This document shows positions 52,818 through 61,817 of a stretch of 64,000 nucleotides of DNA, piece after piece. The position numbers and the translations under genes are program-made. The stretch's first letter is position 1, and the number at the start of each line of letters is the position of its first letter. The notes below the pieces were generated by a model. It had not been told where the DNA came from. It was given only the letters and a program-made list of their open reading frames with translations, and searched no databases. Source of the DNA: Alphaproteobacteria bacterium (GTDB lineage: Bacteria > Pseudomonadota > Alphaproteobacteria > JANSWW01); the NCBI GenBank assembly GCA_024743275.1, contig JANSWW010000002.1, positions 186,001 through 250,000 of the forward strand. The letters run 5' to 3'.

Positions 52818-55118
52818 TCAATAGGGCGTGACCTGATCGCCCGCCTCGCGCCGCTGGACATCCACCACCGCGAGCGCCGCGGCGTTGACGAGGCCGCGCA
52901 CGGTGACCGAACTGGAGACCACATGGGCCGGCCGGTTCATGCCGAGCAGCATCGGCCCGACGCTGATCCCGTCGGTCAGCGACTTCAGGAGATTGAAGGA
53001 GATATGGGCCGCATCCAGATCCGGCATGACCAAGAGATTGGCCGATCCCCGCAGCTCGCAGTTCGGAAACTGACGCTCCCTGATCTGCTGGAAAATCGCG
53101 GCGTCCGCATGCATCTCGCCGTCGACGGTCATGTCGAATTCCGCCGCCCGGGCCCGGAGAACCGCCGCGGCCTTGCGCATCTTGACCGGGCTTTCGCCTT
53201 CCCTGGTGCCGAAGTTGGAATAGGACAGGAGCGCGGCCTTCGGGTCGACCCCGAAGCTGCGGATATAGCAGGCGGCCAGGATCGCCGCCTCGACCACATC
53301 GTCCACACCAGGATCCGCGGTGCAGTGGGTGTCGGTCATGAACACGAGGCCACTCGACAGCATCAGGATGGACAGCGCCGAGGCGGTGCGGACCCCCGGC
53401 GCAAGGCCAATGACCTGTTCGAGATGGATTCGGTGGGATTCGTGCGACCCGCTGGTGCCGCAGATGAGCGCGTCGGCGTCTCCCTTCTCCAGCATCAGGG
53501 CGCCGATCACCGTCGGATTGGAGCGCACGGCCAGCCGGGCGATCTCGGTGGAGACACCGCGCCGGCCCATGATCCGGTGATAGGTCCGCCAATAGTCGGC
53601 GAAGCGCCGGTCGTTCCCCGGATCGACGACCTCGAGGCTTTTGCCCACCTCGAGCCGGAGCCCGGCCCGGCGCAGACGCACGTCGATGACCTCCGGCCGG
53701 CCGATGACCACCGGCACGCCGATATTCTCGTCGGCCAATTGCTGGCAGGCGCGCAGCACACGGGTATCCTCGCCCTCGGCGAAGACGACCCGGCGCGGGG
53801 CGCTGCGGGCCCGCTCGAACACCGGCTTCATCAGGAAGCCGGTCTTGAACACATACTGGCTGAGCTGTTCGCGGTAGCGGTCCATGTCCTCGATCGGCTC
53901 GCGGGCGACACCGGAATCCATCGCCGCCTGGGCCACCGCGGCGGACACGTCGACGATGAGCCGCTGATCGAAGGGTTTGGGAATGATGTAGTCCGGCCCG
54001 AACCGCAGTTCCTCGCCGGAATAGGTGGTGGCGACCACGTCCGAGACCTCCTTGGTCGCCATGTCGGCGATCGCCTTCACGGCGGCGATCTTCATCTCCT
54101 CGTTGATGGTGGTCGCGCCGACGTCCAGCGCGCCCCGGAACAGGAAGGGGAAACAGAGAACATTGTTGACCTGGTTCGGATAATCGCTCCGCCCCGTGCC
54201 GATAATCGCGTCCGGGCGTGTCTGGCGGGCGAGATCGGGCATGATCTCCGGCACCGGATTGGCCAACGCCATCACCACCGGCCGCGCCGCCATCTTGCCG
54301 AGCAGTTCCGGCTTCAAAACCCCCGGCGCCGACAGACCCAGAAAGACATTGGCGCCGTCGATCACGTCCGCCAAGGTCCGGTAGTCGGTCTTCTGGGCAT
54401 AGGCCGCCTTATAGGGATCCATCTGCTCCTCCCGGCCCTCATAGACAAGGCCGACGATATCGCAGACCCAGATGTTCTCGCGCCGCATGCCGAGCGAGAC
54501 CAACAGGTTCAAACAGGCGATCGCCGCCGCTCCGGCGCCGCTGACCACCATCTTGACCTCTTCGATCTTGCGGTCCTGGAGTTTCAGACCATTGAGGATC
54601 GCCGCGGCGACGATGATCGCCGTGCCGTGCTGATCGTCGTGAAACACCGGGATCTTCATCCGATCCCGCAGGCGGCGCTCGATCTCGAAGCATTCGGGCG
54701 CCTTGATGTCTTCCAGATTGATACCGCCGAAAGTCGGCTCCAGTGCGGCCACCACATCGCAGAATTTATCGACATCGGTCTCGTCGACCTCGATGTCGAA
54801 CACATCGATGTTGGCGAACTTCTTAAACAGGACGCCCTTGCCCTCCATCACCGGCTTGGAGGCGAGCGGACCGATCGCGCCAAGCCCCAGGACAGCCGTA
54901 CCGTTCGACACCACGCCGACCAGATTCTGCCGGGCGGTCATCCGACTCGCCGCCTTCGGATCCTGCTGGATCAGCTCGCAGGCATGGGCCACGCCCGGGG
55001 AATAGGCGAGCGAGAGATCCCGTTGGGTCGCCACCGGTTTCGTCGGCACCACCGCTATTTTTCCGGGAGCCGGAAATTCGTGATAGTCCAGGGCTGCTTT
55101 CTTGAAATCCTCGGCCAT
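52818..55118 (-). CDS. maeB: NADP-dependent malic enzyme (MaeB type, malic + phosphotransacetylase domains)
   Basis: It decarboxylates malate to pyruvate, giving NADPH. The 766-residue protein starts [20 protein letters not shown]. The catalytic part has [15 protein letters not shown], the metal-binding [14 protein letters not shown] and [10 protein letters not shown], and the Rossmann [17 protein letters not shown]. From about residue 440 a phosphotransacetylase-like domain follows ([24 protein letters not shown]), which regulates rather than catalyses in this family. The frame extends far upstream across the tRNA gene, which is not coding. Confidence 0.95.
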   Translation of the reverse strand: MAEDFKKAALDYHEFPAPGKIAVVPTKPVATQRDLSLAYSPGVAHACELIQQDPKAASRMTARQNLVGVVSNGTAVLGLGAIGPLASKPVMEGKGVLFKKFANIDVFDIEVDETDVDKFCDVVAALEPTFGGINLEDIKAPECFEIERRLRDRMKIPVFHDDQHGTAIIVAAAILNGLKLQDRKIEEVKMVVSGAGAAAIACLNLLVSLGMRRENIWVCDIVGLVYEGREEQMDPYKAAYAQKTDYRTLADVIDGANVFLGLSAPGVLKPELLGKMAARPVVMALANPVPEIMPDLARQTRPDAIIGTGRSDYPNQVNNVLCFPFLFRGALDVGATTINEEMKIAAVKAIADMATKEVSDVVATTYSGEELRFGPDYIIPKPFDQRLIVDVSAAVAQAAMDSGVAREPIEDMDRYREQLSQYVFKTGFLMKPVFERARSAPRRVVFAEGEDTRVLRACQQLADENIGVPVVIGRPEVIDVRLRRAGLRLEVGKSLEVVDPGNDRRFADYWRTYHRIMGRRGVSTEIARLAVRSNPTVIGALMLEKGDADALICGTSGSHESHRIHLEQVIGLAPGVRTASALSILMLSSGLVFMTDTHCTADPGVDDVVEAAILAACYIRSFGVDPKAALLSYSNFGTREGESPVKMRKAAAVLRARAAEFDMTVDGEMHADAAIFQQIRERQFPNCELRGSANLLVMPDLDAAHISFNLLKSLTDGISVGPMLLGMNRPAHVVSSSVTVRGLVNAAALAVVDVQRREAGDQVTPY

Positions 55119-55184
55119 GACGCGGCGGTTCCTCTCCCACTCCGGTTTTTCGTTGGTGGAAAGAGAATGCCCATTCTGGCGGAT

Positions 55185-55223
55185 AAAGAAAGGCCCGCCG
55201 CGGCAAAAACCGCGCGGGCCTTT
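55185..55223 (-). terminator. Intrinsic terminator after tRNA-Leu
   Basis: On the minus strand AAAGGCCCGC-G-CGG and CCG-C-GGCGGGCCTTT form a long stem around TTTTTG, followed by CTTTAT. It starts about 9 bases after the tRNA 3' end and lies between the tRNA and maeB, so maeB probably has its own promoter. Confidence 0.7.
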
Positions 55224-55231
55224 CTCGAAAT

Positions 55232-55318
55232 TGGTGCGCTCGAGAAGACTCGAACTTCCACGGCCTCTCGGCCACAGCGACCTCAACGCTGCGCGTCTAC
55301 CAGTTCCGCCACGAGCGC
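55232..55318 (-). tRNA. tRNA-Leu (anticodon GAG)
   Basis: An 87-nt class II tRNA including an encoded CCA. The acceptor stem GCGCTCG (55318-55312) pairs with CGAGCGC (55242-55236), then A and CCA. The anticodon arm is CAGCG-TT-GAG-GT-CGCTG, reading CUC/CUU leucine codons. A long variable arm (GTGGCCGAGAGGCCGT region) and the TTCGAGTC T-loop are present. No intron. Confidence 0.95.
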
Positions 55319-55793
55319 ATAATCCAAGGCGTCCTGACTGAGGGCCGGTAGATCCCTCGACGCCCCCGTTCAAAGGCAAAGCCCCCTGACGGGAGCCGGG
55401 TTCTAACAACAAGGACCCGTCCCCGGCAAGCAAAATCTTGCCGGAATCCGGCACGCCCACCGGCAGGCCCACCGCCACGCCCACCGCCTCTTGGCAGTCC
55501 GTTGGGTATCGCGACTCGAAGGCCCGCATTCTGGGGTGGCGGACTCGATGGTGGCGATGATCAGTCACCGGCCCCGGCGCCCGGCCATGAGTGTCGAGGC
55601 GGCGCCGGCCGACCTCGCCCGCCATCGCGGCGACAACAAACGATCCAAAAGTGATCGACGCCTGTGTCGACCGCGTCGCCCGGGGCATGCTGGATGACCT
55701 GTCCGGGGACGGACGGGCGTCGTCCGCCTGAGCCCATTGCAAAGCCGCCGATGACCGCCTAGGGTCCGGCGCGCACGCGACGCGGACCTTTTC
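55319..55793. other. tRNA-Leu to lipB intergenic region
   Basis: A 475-bp stretch without a convincing gene. It contains the tRNA-Leu promoter region and a 12-bp tandem repeat at 55450-55485. Open frames in it are short, have no Shine-Dalgarno and read as Arg/Pro/Gly-rich composition noise. No further RNA gene was recognised. Confidence 0.6.
55450..55485. repeat. 12-bp tandem repeat
   Basis: Three adjacent units: GGCACGCCCACC (55450-55461), GGCAGGCCCACC (55462-55473) and GCCACGCCCACC (55474-55485). Each differs by one or two bases. They lie in the non-coding space upstream of tRNA-Leu. Confidence 0.75.
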
Positions 55794-56498
55794 ATGACCA
55801 TGCAAGCCGAAGCAACGCCGCCCACCGAGGCCCCCCTACCCGTCGAATGGCGGATTTCGGAAACGCCGGTGCCCTACGAGACGGCCATCGCGGAGATGGA
55901 GGCGCGGGTCGCCGCCATCCGCGCGGGCACCGCCCCGGAACTGGTCTGGTTGTTGGAACACCCCCCGCTCTATACCGCCGGCACCAGCGCCGATCCCACC
56001 GACCTGACGGACCCGGACCGCTTCCCGGTGTTCAAGACCGGCCGCGGCGGCCAATACACCTATCACGGCCCCGGGCAGCGGGTGGCCTATGTCATGCTCG
56101 ACCTCAAAAGGCGGACCGGCGGCAAGCCCGACGTCCGGCACTATGTCTGGCAGCTCGAGGAATGGATCATCCGCACGCTGGCCGCCATGAACGTCACCGG
56201 CGAGCGGCGGGACGGCCGGGTCGGCATCTGGGTCTGCCGCACCGACCGGAACCAGCCTCTGCGTGAGGATAAGATCGCCGCCATCGGCGTCCGCATCCGC
56301 CAATGGGTGACCTTCCACGGCATCTCCTTGAATGTGGAGCCCGACCTCGACCATTTCGCGGGCATCGTGCCCTGTGGCATCTCCGAACATGGCGTCACGT
56401 CCCTGGTCGACCTCGGCCTGCCGGTCACCCTGGCGGATGCCGACGCCCATCTGCGCCAAACATTCGATGGCGTGTTTGACGGGGTACTCGCGGAGTAG
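55794..56498 (+). CDS. lipB: Octanoyl-ACP:protein N-octanoyltransferase
   Basis: It moves octanoate from ACP to lipoyl domains, the first step of protein lipoylation. The 234-residue protein has [31 protein letters not shown], the catalytic K160 in [10 protein letters not shown] and C194 in [13 protein letters not shown], with [11 protein letters not shown] before it. An ATG two codons in is an alternative start. It stands alone between a tRNA gene and mttB-like gene. Confidence 0.95.
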   Translation: MTMQAEATPPTEAPLPVEWRISETPVPYETAIAEMEARVAAIRAGTAPELVWLLEHPPLYTAGTSADPTDLTDPDRFPVFKTGRGGQYTYHGPGQRVAYVMLDLKRRTGGKPDVRHYVWQLEEWIIRTLAAMNVTGERRDGRVGIWVCRTDRNQPLREDKIAAIGVRIRQWVTFHGISLNVEPDLDHFAGIVPCGISEHGVTSLVDLGLPVTLADADAHLRQTFDGVFDGVLAE

Positions 56499-56605
56499 GG
56501 TCGGTCCCCCAACAAGTCGCGAATAGGCCCTTTCTGTCGTCCCTGAGGCGGACAGGACGGGGCGTTTCCGTCCTAATCCCCGGAAAACGCGCGGGAGGAC
56601 GGCCC

Positions 56606-58150
56606 ATGACCAATGAACGCCCCCAAGGAAGTGCCAGAGGGACCCGGCGGCAGAAAAGAGCCGCGCGCGGCGGAGACGGCCCGGGATTGACGGCGCCCTT
56701 CATCAGGCGTCGACTGCCCTTCGTCGACCTGCTCGACGATGAGGCGGCGGCCAAAATCGAGGCTCAGGCCGACTGGCTGGTTCAGGACAACGGGATCGAG
56801 TTCCGGGGCGACGACGAGGCCCTGCGGCTGTGGCGGGAGGCCGGCGCCGACGTCAAGGACACCCGGGTCCGGGCGCCGGCGGATCTGGTGCGGGCGCTCT
56901 GTGCCAAGGCGCCGCGCGAATTCATCCAGATCGCCCGCAATCCCGCCAAATCGGTCACCATAGGTGGGCCCAACCAGGTCTTCGCCCCGGTCTACGGCCC
57001 GCCCTTCGTCCGCGATCTGGACGGCGGCCGGCGCTATGGGTCGCTCGCCGATTTCGAGAAGCTCGTCAAGCTCACCGCGATGCTGCCGAGCCTGCACCAT
57101 GGCGGCTTCGTCACCTGCGAGCCCTGTGACATCCCGGTCTCGAAGCGGCATCTCGACATGCAGCTCGCCCATATGCGGTTCTCCGACAAGCCCCATCTCG
57201 GCGCCATCACCGAGATGACCCGGGCCGAGGACTCGGTCGCCATGGCCCGCATTCTCCATGGCGACGCGACCTTCGAGTCCCACTGCGTGATCATGGGCAA
57301 TGTGAACACCAACTCACCGCTGTTGGTCGACAAGGTGGTGACCGAGGCGATCCGGACCTATTGCGGCGCGGGCCAGGGGATCGTGGTCGCCCCCTTCATC
57401 CTTTCCGGCGCCATGGGACCGGTCAGCACAGCAGCGTCCGTCGCCCAGGCCCTGGCCGAAGCGATGATATGCTGCGCCTTCTCGCAAATCGTCCGGCCCG
57501 GTGCCCCCTTCGTGATGGGGAACTTCCTATCGTCCATGAGCCTGAAGTCCGGCGCACCGACCTTCGGGATGCCCGAACCGGTGCTCTCGAACTATGTGAT
57601 CGGCCAGCTCGCCCGCCGGCTCGGTCTGCCGCTGCGCTGCGGCGGCTCCCTCACCGCGTCCAAGATCGCCGATGCCCAGGCCGCCTATGAGAGCGCGGAC
57701 AGCATGCATTCGACCGTCATGGCGGGGGCGCATTTCGTGCTGCATGCCGCCGGCTGGCTGGAGGGGGGCCTATGTACCGGCTTCGAAAAGCTGGTCATGG
57801 ACGCGGACCGGCTCGGGGCCTATCAGCGCCTGATGGATGGCCTCGACGTCAGCGCCGAAGGCCTCGCACGGGACGCCTATGACGAGGTCGAGCCGGCGGG
57901 CCATTTCCTCGGCTGCGGCCATACCATGCGGCACTACCAAACCGCTTTCTACGAGCCGGCGCTTTCGGACAGCGAGAATGTCGAGAGCTGGGAGGAGAAG
58001 GGAGCGAAGGATATGACCGTCCGCGCCCATGAACGGGTCCGGCATCTGCTGGACACCTACGAGCAGCCGCCCCTCGATCCTGCGGTGGACGAGGCGCTCG
58101 CCGCCTTCGTCGCCAAACGCAAGGAAGCGCTGCCCGACGCCTGGTATTGA
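56606..58150 (+). CDS. MttB-family methyltransferase without pyrrolysine
   Basis: A 514-residue member of the trimethylamine methyltransferase (MttB) family, TIM-barrel enzymes that move a methyl group from a quaternary or tertiary amine to a corrinoid protein. It is recognised from its length and IEFRGDDEALRLWREAGADVKDTRVR, GGPNQVFAPVYGPPFV and MGPVSTAASVAQALAEAM segments (each a family region). The frame has no in-frame TAG, so it is a non-pyrrolysine member, a group that includes glycine betaine, proline betaine and carnitine demethylases. No corrinoid protein or MtrH-like partner lies in the window. The substrate is unknown. Confidence 0.85.
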   Translation: MTNERPQGSARGTRRQKRAARGGDGPGLTAPFIRRRLPFVDLLDDEAAAKIEAQADWLVQDNGIEFRGDDEALRLWREAGADVKDTRVRAPADLVRALCAKAPREFIQIARNPAKSVTIGGPNQVFAPVYGPPFVRDLDGGRRYGSLADFEKLVKLTAMLPSLHHGGFVTCEPCDIPVSKRHLDMQLAHMRFSDKPHLGAITEMTRAEDSVAMARILHGDATFESHCVIMGNVNTNSPLLVDKVVTEAIRTYCGAGQGIVVAPFILSGAMGPVSTAASVAQALAEAMICCAFSQIVRPGAPFVMGNFLSSMSLKSGAPTFGMPEPVLSNYVIGQLARRLGLPLRCGGSLTASKIADAQAAYESADSMHSTVMAGAHFVLHAAGWLEGGLCTGFEKLVMDADRLGAYQRLMDGLDVSAEGLARDAYDEVEPAGHFLGCGHTMRHYQTAFYEPALSDSENVESWEEKGAKDMTVRAHERVRHLLDTYEQPPLDPAVDEALAAFVAKRKEALPDAWY

Positions 58151-58446
58151 TCTTGGGAGAACCTGGAACGCCCCGCTTGCGAAAAGCACCAAAGCGTAAG
58201 GCTCAATCCGCGTTCCGGCGAGAGACCGCAAATCGTCCCGCCCACCCGCTTGATGCGGATTCGATTTTTAAAGGAAACTATAATGCAATATTAACGCTTT
58301 GCTTGAATACTTGAGGGCAATGGCCAAATGCCGCCCCCTTTATATGTTAATAAGCCTTAAGAAACTTGCCGACCGAGTATTTTAATCGAGACTTAACCTA
58401 TTCCTGTAATGGTGCGCCGATCACCTTCATGAGGTAAGTCGGAATC
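58151..58446. other. AT-rich spacer upstream of the binding protein and kinase pair
   Basis: A 296-bp stretch that is clearly more AT-rich than its surroundings from about 58255 on (runs such as TTTATATGTTAATAAG). It must contain the promoter of the binding-protein/kinase operon and may contain a regulator site. I see no RNA gene or clear -35/-10 pair. Confidence 0.45.
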
Positions 58447-59262
58447 ATGACGCCACCCTGGAACATGCGACTTGCAGCCCTTGTTGCCGTATTGTCGGCT
58501 TGGGCGGCAACGGCACCTGTATACGCTTCGAACTGCGATTCATTTCCGAGCCTGCAAGGTCCGGAAATCGCCTTGAACGCCGCGGCGAGAGCCCCCTTCA
58601 CCACCCCCGAAGGCACCGGGATCTTGGACTATATGATCTCCGAAGCCTTTGGGAAGCTCGACCGGAAGGCCAAGATCCATCACTTGCCACCCGAGCGCGC
58701 CCTGCGGAACGCCAATGAAGGGATCGACGATGGCGATGCTTTCCGGGTCAAAGGCATTGAGGAAGAGTATCCGAACCTGATCAGGGTGGACGCCCCCTAT
58801 TCCGGCATGGACTTCGTCGGCTTCGCCCTCGATCCGGGGGTTTCCTTCCAAGGCTGGAAAGGGCTGGAGAATTATAGAGTTGGCTATATCCGCGGCTGGA
58901 AGGTTTTCGAGGCACGGGTCACCGATAGGACCGACCGGATCGTCGCGGAAACGCCGGACCAGCTTTTCACTCTCCTGGAGAAAGGCCGGATCGACGTGGC
59001 CCTGTTCAATCGCTGGATGGGGGTGGTGTACGCGAACAGCAGGGATGTTCACGATCTCCGGATCGTCGAGCCCTCTTTGGCAAAACTGAATCTCTACGTC
59101 TATCTCCATAAGAAACACGAAGAAATCGTCGCCCCTTTAACCCGGGCGCTCCAATGCCTGATCGACAATGGCTATCGCAAGACCGTCTACGACCGGGTCC
59201 TCCGACCGATCCACGAGCAGTTCGTCGCCCGCGGCGGCATCTCGACCTGGACCGGGTTTTGA
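58447..59262 (+). CDS. Periplasmic solute-binding protein, family 3-like
   Basis: A 271-residue exported protein. The signal peptide runs to about residue 28 (VYAS-NC). The mature part resembles extracellular solute-binding family 3 (amino-acid type) domains: EGTGILDYMISEAFGKLDRK, NLIRVDAPYSGMDFVGFA, ENYRVGYIRGWKVFE and LLEKGRIDVALFNRW. No ABC permease or ATPase accompanies it. The histidine kinase gene starts 26 bp later, so it is probably the ligand sensor for that kinase rather than an importer component. Confidence 0.8.
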   Translation: MTPPWNMRLAALVAVLSAWAATAPVYASNCDSFPSLQGPEIALNAAARAPFTTPEGTGILDYMISEAFGKLDRKAKIHHLPPERALRNANEGIDDGDAFRVKGIEEEYPNLIRVDAPYSGMDFVGFALDPGVSFQGWKGLENYRVGYIRGWKVFEARVTDRTDRIVAETPDQLFTLLEKGRIDVALFNRWMGVVYANSRDVHDLRIVEPSLAKLNLYVYLHKKHEEIVAPLTRALQCLIDNGYRKTVYDRVLRPIHEQFVARGGISTWTGF

Positions 59263-59288
59263 GACCGCAGGCGGAGTTCGTGCGCTAA

Positions 59289-61106
59289 ATGCCCCTCGAC
59301 AAGGCCTCCTCCGGCGATACCCTTGAAAGTCCGGTATCGGCCAACCCTGGCTTGGCCCGCCGCTTGGTCCTGTACATCGTGCTCGCCAGTTCCAGCATCA
59401 CGCTGATCATTACGTCGATACAGCTCTATCTCGAGTACCGAAGCGGTGTGAGCGCGCTTGAATCGAGGCTCGCGCTGATTAAAGAGATCTCCCATGAAAG
59501 CCTGGAAAGCGCGCTTTGGGAAACCAATCAAAGACTGGCTCAGGTACAGCTCGATGGGATCGCGAAACTGCCGGATATCCAATATGTGGTGATCCGGGAA
59601 GCAAGCGACATCTGGGTCGAGGCCGGGCGGGACGCGGAAGAGCGGGTTTTACGCACGGCTCATCCGCTCGTTATCGTCAACCGCGGCACCGAGCAACTGC
59701 TCGGCGAGTTCGAGGTCGTCGCCACCCTTGACGGCGTCTACGGCCATCTGATCGATCAGGCCGTTACGATCCTGCTTTCCAATGGCGTGAAGACGTTCCT
59801 CGTCGCGGGCTTCATGTTGCTGTTGTTCCAGCGCCTGGTTGTGCGCCATATCGTCGGCCTGAGGGACTTCGCGGGAAGTCTGAAACTCGGGGAAGAGGCG
59901 GGAACTGTCCCCTCTCTATCCGGCCATCGTCCCTTCCCGAATGAATTGGACGATCTCGGCGGCACCCTGGTTTCCATGCATCGGGACCTCAACGCCTCCT
60001 ACCGGCATTCGGAGTTCGGCCGGCGCCGGCTGGAGCTTATTTTGGAAGCGATTGACGAAGGCGTGATGCTGACGGACCGGAAAGGCGTCATTCAGGATTT
60101 CAACGCCAACGCCGGTCGTATCTTCGGGAGGGCGCCCGATGCGCTCTCCGGCACAACACTGACGGACTTGATCGACCTTGATCCGGAGCAAGGTCACACC
60201 GGAGAAGAGGGCGTTGCGGCCTTCCTAAATGGTTCGCGCCGGGGCACCGGGCACCGCGCCGGGGGGACGGATTTCCCGCTCTCCATCAGTTGCGCGCCTC
60301 TTTCCGCCCCGGGGTTCGAAGGCTATGTCGCCACTTTGAGCGACATCACCGAGGCCGAGGCACGGGAGCAGGCGCTCACCGACGCCATCCGAAAGCTGGA
60401 GGAGGCGAACCATGCGAAGTCGCACTTCCTCGCCACCATGAGCCACGAGCTGCGCACGCCACTCAACGCCATCATCGGATTCTCGGAGCTCCTCAAGCAT
60501 GAGAGCTTCGGCCCGCTGGGGTCCGACCGCTACATCGAGTATTCCGGAGATATCCACGAGGCGGGCCACCATCTCCTCGGCATCATTAACGACGTCCTCG
60601 ATCTATCGTCCATTGAGGCCGGCACCCTATCCCTATCCCTATCCATGCAGCGGACCGATATCGCCGAGGTGGTGGAAAAAGCCGCCCGCTATCTGAAACC
60701 GCAGATCGACGCCCAAGAGATCGACCTTGTCATCGAGAACACCGAGAGGGACTGCTGCGTCACGGGCGATCCGCTGCGGCTGCGCCAAGTGCTCATCAAC
60801 CTGCTTTCGAACGCCGTCAAGTTCAACCATGAGGGCGGCCGGATCACCGTCCACATCTCGACGAGCGACGGCTATCGGATCCTATCCGTCTCGGACACCG
60901 GCATCGGGATCCCGCCGGACCGCCTCATCGACGTGACCCTGCCCTTCCAACAAGTCGCCGCTACGCTGACCCGTGAGTATGGCGGCGCCGGGCTCGGCCT
61001 GCCGATCGCGAAACACATCGTCGAAATGCACAACGGGCAGTTGGAGATCGAAAGCCAGCTCGGCAAAGGGACCACGGTCAGCATCGCGCTGCCCGTGGCC
61101 GCCTGA
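59289..61106 (+). CDS. PAS-containing sensor histidine kinase
   Basis: A 605-residue membrane kinase. TM1 at about 24-46, a periplasmic segment of roughly 115 residues, TM2 at about 163-185, a linker, a PAS domain (about 245-355; LEAIDEGVMLTDRKGVIQDF), the HisKA domain with H386 in ATMSHELRTPLNAIIGF, and HATPase_c with N-box NLLSNAVKFNHEGG, G1 DTGIGIPPD and G2 GGAGLGLPIAK. Three CCCTAT repeats (60625-60642) encode LSLSLS between HisKA and the ATPase domain. No receiver domain and no response-regulator gene nearby. Probably partnered with the upstream binding protein. Confidence 0.92.
   Translation: MPLDKASSGDTLESPVSANPGLARRLVLYIVLASSSITLIITSIQLYLEYRSGVSALESRLALIKEISHESLESALWETNQRLAQVQLDGIAKLPDIQYVVIREASDIWVEAGRDAEERVLRTAHPLVIVNRGTEQLLGEFEVVATLDGVYGHLIDQAVTILLSNGVKTFLVAGFMLLLFQRLVVRHIVGLRDFAGSLKLGEEAGTVPSLSGHRPFPNELDDLGGTLVSMHRDLNASYRHSEFGRRRLELILEAIDEGVMLTDRKGVIQDFNANAGRIFGRAPDALSGTTLTDLIDLDPEQGHTGEEGVAAFLNGSRRGTGHRAGGTDFPLSISCAPLSAPGFEGYVATLSDITEAEAREQALTDAIRKLEEANHAKSHFLATMSHELRTPLNAIIGFSELLKHESFGPLGSDRYIEYSGDIHEAGHHLLGIINDVLDLSSIEAGTLSLSLSMQRTDIAEVVEKAARYLKPQIDAQEIDLVIENTERDCCVTGDPLRLRQVLINLLSNAVKFNHEGGRITVHISTSDGYRILSVSDTGIGIPPDRLIDVTLPFQQVAATLTREYGGAGLGLPIAKHIVEMHNGQLEIESQLGKGTTVSIALPVAA
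60625..60642. repeat. In-frame CCCTAT hexanucleotide repeat in the kinase gene
   Basis: Three exact CCCTAT copies, in frame, encoding alternating Leu-Ser in the linker after the HisKA domain. Gain or loss of a copy would change length by two residues without a frameshift. Confidence 0.8.
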
Positions 61107-61118
61107 AGGCCAGACGCC

Positions 61119-61817
61119 TCACATCCCCAGCGGGCGGGCGGCCAGGAGCGTTGCGACCGCGTAATAGGCATAGACCGACCCGAAGACCAAAAAGACCGAT
61201 CCCGCGATCAATTGGATGAAGAGGTTGTAGTGCAGAAGGACGTCGCGGACCCGTGGGACCATGAAGACCCCGGCGACCATGCCGTGAAACAGAACCGAAT
61301 TCAGGAAGAAGGCGATGACCGCCACCGCGAGATAGGGAATGGCGAGGTCCGCCAGGGGCAGCGTCGTCGAAAAGATGCTGGCGAAGAACAGGGCGGATTT
61401 CGAGTTGGAGATATTGACGAGAAAACCGGACCGGAAGGCCGCGGGCCACCGACGTCCCTTCCCGGCCTCCAAGGCGACAGCCGGCGTCGACGCATCACCG
61501 CCCCCGGCGAGACGTTCCTTGAAGCGGCTGACGAAAATGCCGACCAGCTTCGACCCGAGATAGACGAGATAAAGCGCGCCCATGAGGCTCAGCACGGTAA
61601 AGGACAGATCGCTTACCGCCTGCCCGCCGAACCAGATGCTCAGGATGACGCCGGTCGAAAAGATCACACCGGCGGATGCGATGCCCAGCACCGTCATCAC
61701 CAGGGCGAGACGGCCCGCAGACGACATGGACAGCAGCATGAAATGGTTCTGTCCCGGCACCAGCATCGCAAGGGCTTGGATGCCGAGGCAGAACGCCAAG
61801 CCGTTCGCGAAATCCAT
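61119..61817 (-). CDS. LysE family amino-acid exporter
   Basis: A 232-residue inner-membrane exporter of the LysE/RhtB family, with about six TM helices. It has the N-terminal LAFCLGIQALAMLVPGQNHFMLLS, where family members show a (P)GP-type motif, and the mid-protein LMGALYLVYLGSKL. The start codon follows the stop of the ligase-like gene with no gap (TAG-ATG), so it is translated with that operon. It probably exports the pathway product or an amino-acid precursor. Confidence 0.87.
   Translation of the reverse strand: MDFANGLAFCLGIQALAMLVPGQNHFMLLSMSSAGRLALVMTVLGIASAGVIFSTGVILSIWFGGQAVSDLSFTVLSLMGALYLVYLGSKLVGIFVSRFKERLAGGGDASTPAVALEAGKGRRWPAAFRSGFLVNISNSKSALFFASIFSTTLPLADLAIPYLAVAVIAFFLNSVLFHGMVAGVFMVPRVRDVLLHYNLFIQLIAGSVFLVFGSVYAYYAVATLLAARPLGM

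Noticed and set aside
52764..55322. Long plus-strand open frame opposite maeB
   Set aside because: Antisense shadow of an unmistakable malic enzyme; composition-driven, no Shine-Dalgarno or domain, and it ends across the tRNA gene.
55119..55805. Upstream extension of the maeB frame
   Set aside because: The frame stays open through the tRNA-Leu gene and its terminator; the family N-terminus begins at 55118.
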